NCBI GenBank assembly: GCA_035527715.1
Contig: DATKZY010000008.1
Coordinates: 72,926-136,925 of the forward strand
Direction of reading: 5' to 3'
Origin: DSUN01 sp035527715
GTDB taxonomy: Bacteria; Planctomycetota; PUPC01; DSUN01
DNA length: 64,000 bases
Shown here: piece after piece, positions 58,769 through 64,000 of the stretch
How the letters are laid out: each line of letters begins with the position of its first letter
How positions within the stretch are numbered: the stretch's first letter is position 1
Made by a program: the position numbers and the translations under genes
The notes under the pieces: generated by a model
Database searches by the model: none
The model's input: the letters and a program-made list of their open reading frames with translations, nothing else
What the model was told of the DNA's origin: nothing

Positions 58769-59476
58769 GTGGGACAGGGGAGATACGCGTTGGCCCATCT
58801 TGGCCGCAAACTGGCGATTCTCGGGATTCTGTTGATGGCGATCACGATGCTGGTGTTCGGGCGGGAGATCGAGCGCGCACTCCAGCCCCGCTGCGTGACT
58901 CGCCTGCCGCTCGAGGTCAACAAGAGGCTGACTTCGGATGTCATCGCGGTCGAGCCCGGCCGCGGGTGCCAGGTGGGAGTCGAGCTCGTTGTCTCCGGCT
59001 CCTGGAGCTCCGTCCTCAAGGACCTCGTGCGCGGCGAGCCCGAGTACTGGTTCCGCTATCGCTTCCCCCTCTCGCTCTACACGCTCGATGAGGCGGGCGA
59101 CGTCGCGCTGACGCGCCATGAGAAACTCGTGTGGGACGATGGGACGCGGCGGGTGCGCGACGAGCGGGTGGACGCCTCGGGCGGCCGGGCTCGCGTGCTG
59201 CACGTGCTGCCGAAGTTCGAGGCCCCGGCGTCGGGGAAGCTGCGGGTCCGAGCTTTTCTGTCGCCCGACACGGAGTTCGGCGCGACCGCGGAGTCGGCGG
59301 AGCTGCGGGTCTACGACAACATCACGCGGCCGCACGATGAGATGGTGATGGCGGCGGCGGCGCTGCTCTTCGGCCCGGCCGTGATGATGCTGGGAGTGGT
59401 GCTGGGCATCGCCGGGTGGCTGCGGAGACGGCGCGCCGACGAGGCCGAGGCGGCAGCCCAGGCCATTGAGTCGTGA
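58769..59476 (+). CDS. Two-helix membrane protein with extracytoplasmic domain, unknown
   Basis: 235 residues from GTG 58769, which directly follows the micropeptide stop. A TTG at 58790 with GGGGAGA upstream would give a 228-residue form. A helix at about 12-30 (AILGILLMAITMLVFG), a beta-rich outer domain of about 150 residues and a second helix at about 192-215 (AAAALLFGPAVMMLGVVLGI) precede a basic/acidic tail. No family recognised. Confidence 0.65.
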   Translation: MGQGRYALAHLGRKLAILGILLMAITMLVFGREIERALQPRCVTRLPLEVNKRLTSDVIAVEPGRGCQVGVELVVSGSWSSVLKDLVRGEPEYWFRYRFPLSLYTLDEAGDVALTRHEKLVWDDGTRRVRDERVDASGGRARVLHVLPKFEAPASGKLRVRAFLSPDTEFGATAESAELRVYDNITRPHDEMVMAAAALLFGPAVMMLGVVLGIAGWLRRRRADEAEAAAQAIES

Positions 59477-59504
59477 CTTATCCGCGCGTTGGGCGCGTGT
59501 TGGC

Positions 59505-59579
59505 GAGGATGAGTGGATGATTGGATGGGTGGATGGGTGTCAGGCAACCATCCAATCATCCATTCATCCAACCATCCTC
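59505..59579. repeat. Inverted repeat of GGATGG units
   Basis: Arms 59505-59536 and 59548-59579 match at 27 of 32 positions and are made of GGATG/CATCC units. It sits between two membrane-protein genes. Confidence 0.8.
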
Positions 59580-59620
59580 TCTGGATGCCTCCAAGGGCCG
59601 CGTTGTAGGGAAGCTAGCCA

Positions 59621-60043
59621 ATGAGGGGCATCATCCGCACTGCCCTGGTCCTGCTGGCGATCTGGGCCGTCTACACGGTCGGCCGCTCAATCTACCGAGG
59701 CGTGCGGCGGGCGATGGGGCTGCCCGTCGAGGAGCCGGGGCAGGAGCAGCGCCTCTTCCGCCAGGCGGTGATCGGGACGTTTACGAGCCTGATCGTGCCG
59801 TTCGCCTACCTGCACCTGGACCCGCAGGAGAGCCGGCCTGCCCTGCTGCTGCTCATGCTGCCGGCCTTCTTCGGCGCGGGGGTGCTGTGGGTGTCGGGCG
59901 TGAAGGGGATTGTGGGCCTCTATCGCCGCGAGCCAAGGCTGCTGCTGCACCCCACGGTGTTCCTCACCTGCGTGGCGGCGTCGTTCTCGCTGGGAATGAC
60001 GGCCCTCGTGGCGGTCACCCTCCTCGGCCGCATCCTGCCGTAG
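59621..60043 (+). CDS. Small membrane protein, paralog of 58219-58695
   Basis: 140 residues from ATG 59621. Helices at about 3-20, 48-64, 75-95 and 112-135. It shares spacing and local sequence with the gene at 58219. It converges on the small gene at 60117, with a hairpin between them. Function unknown. Confidence 0.7.
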   Translation: MRGIIRTALVLLAIWAVYTVGRSIYRGVRRAMGLPVEEPGQEQRLFRQAVIGTFTSLIVPFAYLHLDPQESRPALLLLMLPAFFGAGVLWVSGVKGIVGLYRREPRLLLHPTVFLTCVAASFSLGMTALVAVTLLGRILP

Positions 60044-60075
60044 CACCCCAGGGTCCTCCAGCAACCCAAGGGTGC

Positions 60076-60099
60076 CACGCCCAAGCTTGTTTGGGCGTG
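60076..60099. terminator. Hairpin between convergent genes
   Basis: Stem CACGCCCAA/TTGGGCGTG (60076-60084 with 60091-60099), six-base loop. Without a clear T-run, it may still act as a two-way terminator. Confidence 0.55.
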
Positions 60100-60116
60100 C
60101 TCTCCCGGAGGATGCG

Positions 60117-60380
60117 TCAGCGCTTGAGGAGTTGGGCGACCCATTCCTCGAGGGTGAGGTAGCGGCCGGTGTGAATGTCGTAGCGCTGGCCGAGGCGGTC
60201 CTCCGTGCCCACGCGTCGCTGCTCGTCGAGGACCGCGTGCAGGATCGCCTCCAGGTCGGCCCTGGCGAGTGCATGGCGGCGTGCGACCTCGCGGACGGCT
60301 GCGGTGTTGCGCGAGAGCATGAGCCGCCGGATCATCGCTTCGGCGTCCCGGTTCGGTGCGCGGTCTTCGCTGCGCGTCAT
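60117..60380 (-). CDS. Small helical protein of unknown function
   Basis: 87 residues from ATG 60380 (GAGGGGAAC upstream). Helices AEAMIRRLMLSRNTAAVREVA and ARADLEAILHAVLDEQRR end with a YDIHTGRYLTLEEWVAQLLK segment. A weak promoter (TATACT, 60436-60431) lies upstream. It resembles small toxin-antitoxin-associated proteins in size only; there is no partner. Confidence 0.6.
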   Translation of the reverse strand: MTRSEDRAPNRDAEAMIRRLMLSRNTAAVREVARRHALARADLEAILHAVLDEQRRVGTEDRLGQRYDIHTGRYLTLEEWVAQLLKR

Positions 60381-60718
60381 CGGTTCCCCTCGGCCATCGG
60401 TCGGTGGCGTGTGTGCGTCGTGCGGCCAATAGTATAGCGCAGCGGGCGGAAAATGGAAGTGGGACCGTGGGGTCGCGTGGGCCTTTTTCCCTGGGTTGCC
60501 GAAATGCCGGGACAGTGCTGCGCCACACTGGCCCTCGCGTGCGCGCGCGAGCCTCACCCCTCCCCCTCCCCTGCCCGCGACCACGACCGTGGCGTGCGCG
60601 ACCGCACGCCCTCGCCACCCGCCTGCCCGCAACCCCGCATCGCGTCCCCTTGCAGCCTAGGCGGGGACTCAGGAGTCATAGATATGGGAGTTGCGCTGCA
60701 CGAACGGGGGAAACCAAG
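60381..60718. other. Gene-free stretch
   Basis: 338 bases, very GC-rich. Apart from the weak promoter at 60431-60436, I see no gene. Short GC hairpins (CGACCACGACC with GTGGCGTGCG) could be chance. Confidence 0.5.
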
Positions 60719-61879
60719 ATGACGAACCGCGTGGGCGTTCTGGCGTGGGGCCTGTTTGCGCTGGCAGGCGGCCTTTGCGTGGCCGCCGACCGCGGCGTGC
60801 AACTGGATGCGAAGGAGGTGGCGCTGCCCGACCTGTTGCGTCTGCTGGCGGTGCAGGGCGGCCCCACGCTGGCGGTGCACCCCGACGTGGCGGACGAGAA
60901 GGTGACCTTTGCGGCCAAGGACATGTCGCCCTGGCCCGCGGTGCGCTGGCTGTGCCGCACGTGCAACCTCATCGTCGCCGAGGCGAAGGACGGGCGCCTG
61001 GCCCTCGCCCGCCCGACGCTGGAGGCGTCGGCCGACAAGGAGTACGCGGTCGCCAAGGTGGTGCCGACGCAGGAGGCGGCCGACGCGCTGGTGAGTTTCC
61101 TCAAGAAGACGATCTTCGAGCTGCACCCGGGTCGCGTCAGGACCGAGCAGGGCACGCTCGAGCCGGCGTTCGAGGCGACGTGCCAGAACGGCAAGCTCAA
61201 AGTCTTCGCCACGCCGATCGTGCAGCGCGAGGTGCTGACGCTGCTGCGCGCGATCGCCAAGGTGCAGCCCAAGCGGGGGTTCGAGGACGTGCGGGTGGCC
61301 TATGCGTCCCACGAGCTCGGCTTCCTGGGCCCGCGGCCGACCGGCGTCGGGCCCAAGCTCGTGGGCGAGGTGTCGCTGAGCCTCGCAGACGTCCCCGCGC
61401 CGCAGGCCGCCTGGGCGCTCACCTCGGCGGCGAAGACCAGCTTCTACGTGGACCCGTGGGATGAGGGGCTGGGGAAGGCGCGGGTGACGTTCCAGGCCGA
61501 GAAGCAGCCGCTGAAGGACATTGCGGAGGCGTTGGCCAAGCAGCTCGGGGCCGAGCGCTGCTGGTACGACGAGGCCTGGGTGTTCGTGCGCAAGGGCCGC
61601 CGCCCGCTCTTCGAGGCCATCGTGGCCCGGGCCTACAACACCTCGGGCGCCGGGGGCCGGTGGGGGCGTTTCCCATTCGTCCGCGACCTCTTCCAGGTGA
61701 CGCGCGACCTGTTGGGCAGGAACCTGCCGTTCGCCATCGAGCGGGCCGACGACCTGCTGCTGGTCTGCGCCCCGCCCGAGGCGCACAAGGCGGCAGAGGA
61801 CCTTCTGAAGGCGCCGGTGGACGATGGCCCCCCTCGCCACAGGCCGGGGCCCAAGGGGGGCGGCCACAAGGGTCGCTGA
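60719..61879 (+). CDS. Exported STN (secretin/TonB short N-terminal) domain-like protein
   Basis: 386 residues from ATG 60719 (CGGGGG upstream). Signal peptide VGVLAWGLFALAGGLCVAAD. VQLDAKEVALPDLLRLLAVQ is the STN-like opening, followed by DMSPWPAVRWLCRTCNLIVA. A second STN-like unit starts near residue 215 (VSLSLADVPAPQAAWALTSA; VTFQAEKQPLKDIAEALAKQ). STN domains occur in secretins and TonB receptors; this protein has no barrel or secretin core, so it is a stand-alone periplasmic protein. The Gly/Lys/Pro-rich tail (PRHRPGPKGGGHKGR) is odd. Confidence 0.7.
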   Translation: MTNRVGVLAWGLFALAGGLCVAADRGVQLDAKEVALPDLLRLLAVQGGPTLAVHPDVADEKVTFAAKDMSPWPAVRWLCRTCNLIVAEAKDGRLALARPTLEASADKEYAVAKVVPTQEAADALVSFLKKTIFELHPGRVRTEQGTLEPAFEATCQNGKLKVFATPIVQREVLTLLRAIAKVQPKRGFEDVRVAYASHELGFLGPRPTGVGPKLVGEVSLSLADVPAPQAAWALTSAAKTSFYVDPWDEGLGKARVTFQAEKQPLKDIAEALAKQLGAERCWYDEAWVFVRKGRRPLFEAIVARAYNTSGAGGRWGRFPFVRDLFQVTRDLLGRNLPFAIERADDLLLVCAPPEAHKAAEDLLKAPVDDGPPRHRPGPKGGGHKGR

Positions 61880-61899
61880 GTACTGCTCCACAGAGAAAA

Positions 61900-62399
61900 G
61901 TGTACAGGAACCACGCTCTGCGGCCTTCGTGCTGAAGGCACGTGAGGACGTAGCCGGCGTCCCTGCGGGACGAAGCCCGAGGAAATCCCGCCTCACTATT
62001 GCGCGCCTTCCTCCGTGGAGCGGTACTAAGGTGTGCGGCGCCGCACACCGGGCCGCGTTCCACGTGCAACGGGGGGGTCGCACGGGGCGGGTCCCGCCGC
62101 CACAAGTGCTGTGAGAATAAGACTTAGAAGCTATTCAGCCCTGCCGGGACACTCGCCCAGTTCCGGCTGGACGCCCGTGTGTCCGTAGCGCTGGACCTCT
62201 CCCTCGGGGAGAGGTCGCCCGCCTTGGGCGGGCGGGTGAGGGTGCCTCCTGCAGCGGCAGCCGGTGGCCAAGCACCCTCACCCCAACCCTCTCCCCAAGG
62301 GAGAGGGAGGGAGGATGGCTCTCTTCGCGCGCAACGGGTGCGGGGGCCTCTGCCACCCCCGAGATGAGGCAGATTGGTGGCACAGGCATCTTGCCTGTG
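61900..62399. repeat. Repeat-rich gene-free stretch with CCTCTCCCTCGGGGAGAGG palindrome
   Basis: The 532 bases between 61879 and 62412 hold no gene. A long palindrome runs from 62196 to 62310 (CCTCTCCCTCGGGGAGAGG with its mirrored arm, enclosing CACCCTCACCCC). At 62381-62399 is the CACAGGCA-TCT-TGCCTGTG hairpin also found near 3329. The 61900-62010 part has CTGAAGGCACG/CGTCCCTGCGGGACG hairpins. Confidence 0.7.
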
Positions 62400-62411
62400 G
62401 CGACGGGGCGG

Positions 62412-63320
62412 CTACCTGGCGGGCGACAGGGCCTCGGGCGGGGCATCCCTGGCGCAGCGGAAGCCGACATTGGCGATGCGGCGCTCGGGCGCCAGGGGCC
62501 AGCGGTTGTAGCTGTGGAGGCTCTCGGCGTTGAGGTTCCAGGCGCCGCCCTTGGTCACGCGCTCGGTGCCGGCGGCGGGGCCTGGCGGATTCGCCAGGCG
62601 CGGCTCGGCCGGCGGGGGGCCGAACCAGTCGGCGCACCACTCCGCGGCGTTGCCCGCCATGTCCAGGCACCCGCACGGGCTGGCGCCGGCGGGGAAGGAG
62701 CCGACGGGGGCTGTGAAGCGGAAGCCGTCGGCGCCCAGGTGCGTGCCGAAGAAGCTGGCGAGATAGCGGAAGCCCTTCTCGGGCGGGGCGCTGCCCCAGG
62801 GGTAGGGGCGCCCGTCGGTGCCGCGAGCTGCCTTCTCCCACTCCGCCTCGGTGGGCACGCGCTTGTCCGCCCACTTCGCATACGCATAGGCATCGAACCA
62901 GTCCACGCCCACGACGGGTCGGTCGGCCTTCGCCTCACCGAGGTCGGCGTGCGACCACATGGCCGGCACGTGCGACCGCTTCGAGGCCGGCTGGCCGGGG
63001 TGCCGCCAGGCCGCGTCGCCCTGCTTCGCCACGGCGGCCAGAAACTTCGCATACTGCGCGTTCGTGACCTCCAGGCGGTCCATGTAGAACGGCGGCAGGG
63101 TCACGCGCTTCTCCTGGCCGGGCGGGCCCATGACGAACTCGCCGCCCGGCACGAGCAGCAGCACCGAGTTGTCGGCCGCGCAGCGCATCTCCTTGGGCAG
63201 GGCCAGCGCGGCCTCGGTGACCGCCCGCCGCGACCCGCCGCGCGGGCGGAGGCAGCCGGCCGGAATCGTCGTCAGGACCACTGCGGCAACGAGGGCGATC
63301 AGGCGGATGCAACGGGCCAT
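62412..63320 (-). CDS. FGE/SUMF1-like domain lipoprotein
   Basis: 302 residues from ATG 63320 (GGAGACC upstream). The lipobox PAGC (LTTIPAGCLRP) anchors the protein to a membrane. The FGE-like domain starts VLLLVPGGEFVMGPPGQEKR and shows RLEVTNAQYAKFLAAVAKQ, RVPTEAEWEKAARGTDGRPY, MAGNAAEWCADWF and KGGAWN. The two active-site cysteines of true FGE are missing, so it is probably a ligand-binding or non-sulfatase relative, as in the kinase fusion at 15435. Confidence 0.85.
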   Translation of the reverse strand: MARCIRLIALVAAVVLTTIPAGCLRPRGGSRRAVTEAALALPKEMRCAADNSVLLLVPGGEFVMGPPGQEKRVTLPPFYMDRLEVTNAQYAKFLAAVAKQGDAAWRHPGQPASKRSHVPAMWSHADLGEAKADRPVVGVDWFDAYAYAKWADKRVPTEAEWEKAARGTDGRPYPWGSAPPEKGFRYLASFFGTHLGADGFRFTAPVGSFPAGASPCGCLDMAGNAAEWCADWFGPPPAEPRLANPPGPAAGTERVTKGGAWNLNAESLHSYNRWPLAPERRIANVGFRCARDAPPEALSPAR

Positions 63321-63376
63321 GTCGCGGTCTCCATGGGACTCGTCAGGTGAGGCGGGGACAGCAGTTCCTAAGGCTT

Positions 63377-63406
63377 CTTCTAGCATTTGCGGGGCTATGC
63401 TGTCAA
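63377..63406 (-). promoter_or_regulatory. Promoter of the FGE-like lipoprotein gene
   Basis: Minus-strand TTGACA (63406-63401) and TAGAAG (63382-63377) with an 18-base spacer; leader of about 50 bases. Confidence 0.55.
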
Positions 63407-63483
63407 GCTCTTTTTCCGCTGACACGCCCCCAGTGTCCGTCTTCGCGTGGCCGTGAGCCTGCTCTCCCCACTCCGCGGGAAGC

Positions 63484-63760
63484 CAAAGCGGCGACTTCGT
63501 CGCCGCTTTGCATGCCAGCGAAGCTGAGGGAGCCAAGGGCGCGTGCGAGATGCACGGGGCGCCGACTCCCAGGGCTTCGCCCTCATCCTTGCCCACGTCT
63601 CCAGGGCTGCCGCTCGAAGCAGGCCATCCTGCCCTCACCCCGCTGCGCGGCGAACCAAAGCGGCATCTGCGATGCCGCACTCCATATCCCTCCCGCCTCA
63701 CAACGGGGTGGATTATGGAGTGCGGCGGCGAAGTCGCCGCTTTGGATTCCGGCGGAGCGG
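63484..63760. repeat. Composite palindromic region (CAAAGCGGCGAC hairpins)
   Basis: A perfect 12-bp stem pairs 63484-63495 with 63499-63510. Further copies of the CAAAGCGGC and GCGGCGAAGTCGCCGC motifs follow at 63655-63745, including the mirrored GCACTCCATA/TATGGAGTGC pair. No gene is seen from 63321 to the window end. Confidence 0.7.
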
Positions 63761-63930
63761 CCAAGGTCGGGCCGGCTTCGGAGTTGTGGGCAAAGATCAG
63801 GGCGGGGCCATGGGCTATTGCATGACGCCCTTGCAGGGCAGCGAACCGCGGACAGCGGAAACGGGTGCGTGTAATCTCCTTCGAGACAGGTGGCCGCGTT
63901 CTGAGCCTCCGAAGGAGGCGGAGGAATAAA

Positions 63931-64000
63931 GCCCACGGCGATGCTTTGGGAGCCGTGGGATGGTAGGCGCAAGAGGGCCCAGCCCCCGAAGCGGGGCGGC
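63931..64000. repeat. Start of another nested palindrome, cut by the window end
   Basis: GCCCACGGC (63931-63939) and GCCGTGGG (63952-63959) pair, followed by CCCCGAAGCGGGGC. This resembles the first arm of the element at 49-199; the second half lies outside the window. Confidence 0.55.

Noticed and set aside
63321..64000. Short ORFs at the right end
   Set aside because: They are built from palindromic repeats, have no ribosome sites, and change frame with each repeat copy.
1..64000. tRNA or rRNA genes
   Set aside because: No cloverleaf with a GTTCRA arm or rRNA signature was recognised by eye; a tRNAscan run would settle it.

Overview
The window is GC-rich bacterial DNA, and the gene content points to the Planctomycetota (or a close PVC relative). 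The evidence is a PEP-CTERM exported protein, a DUF1080 protein beside a sodium:solute symporter, several exported Gfo/Idh/MocA oxidoreductases with twin-arginine signals, a Ser/Thr kinase fused to a formylglycine-generating-enzyme-like domain, a pseudokinase-TIR protein, uroporphyrinogen-decarboxylase-family proteins of the non-haem type, clan-A-like glycoside hydrolases, and many non-coding palindromic repeats. No rRNA, tRNA, phage or integrase gene was seen. I cannot name the species.

Layout. 1-3.1 kb: a nested palindrome, a tail-anchored pseudokinase-TIR protein and a small membrane protein. 3.5-7.4 kb: PEP-CTERM protein, a QueG-like Fe-S protein, a glycosidase-like protein whose N-terminus lies in a repeat, and an orphan HicB-like protein. 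7.5-19 kb: a three-unit hairpin array, then divergent glycosidase and UROD-family genes leading into a dense run of exported beta-galactosidase-like, alpha/beta-hydrolase and kinase-FGE genes. 19-22 kb: DUF1080, sodium symporter and a 55-residue membrane protein. 22.2-24.1 kb: a decayed island with a truncated lower-GC gene, a long AT-rich palindrome, a PIN-domain pair and a partial copy of that pair. 24.1-28.4 kb (minus): a probable operon with a class I aldolase (ADH-synthase type), 3-dehydroquinate synthase II and an exported glycosidase. 28.5-33.8 kb (plus): ydbH-ynbE-ydbL-like genes (outer-membrane lipid transport) and a second UROD-family gene. 34-40.3 kb (minus): small protein, glycosyltransferase, lipoprotein, membrane protein, DegT aminotransferase, Gfo/Idh oxidoreductase and a neutral-ceramidase-like protein. 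40.4-44.8 kb (plus): medium-chain dehydrogenase, PQQ-type propeller and an OPT-like membrane protein. 45-55 kb: metallophosphoesterase, TIGR02206-like membrane protein, DUF4139 protein, a beta-helix/PKD/HYR surface protein with a structured leader, and another glycosidase. 55.5-58 kb: a HEPN/MNT pair between a broken and an intact copy of a Gfo/Idh gene. 58-64 kb: small paralogous membrane proteins, an STN-like protein, an FGE-like lipoprotein and more palindromes.

Functionally the window looks like a polysaccharide- and sugar-degrading lifestyle: exported hydrolases, exported sugar oxidoreductases and a sodium-coupled transporter. Envelope maintenance genes and a scatter of toxin-antitoxin-like or immunity-like modules sit in the more decayed parts. 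Many gene starts are supported by sigma-70-like promoters of the form TTGNNN-N16-18-TANNNT, which I located by eye; none is experimentally shown. All family assignments are from reading the translated sequence, without database searches.
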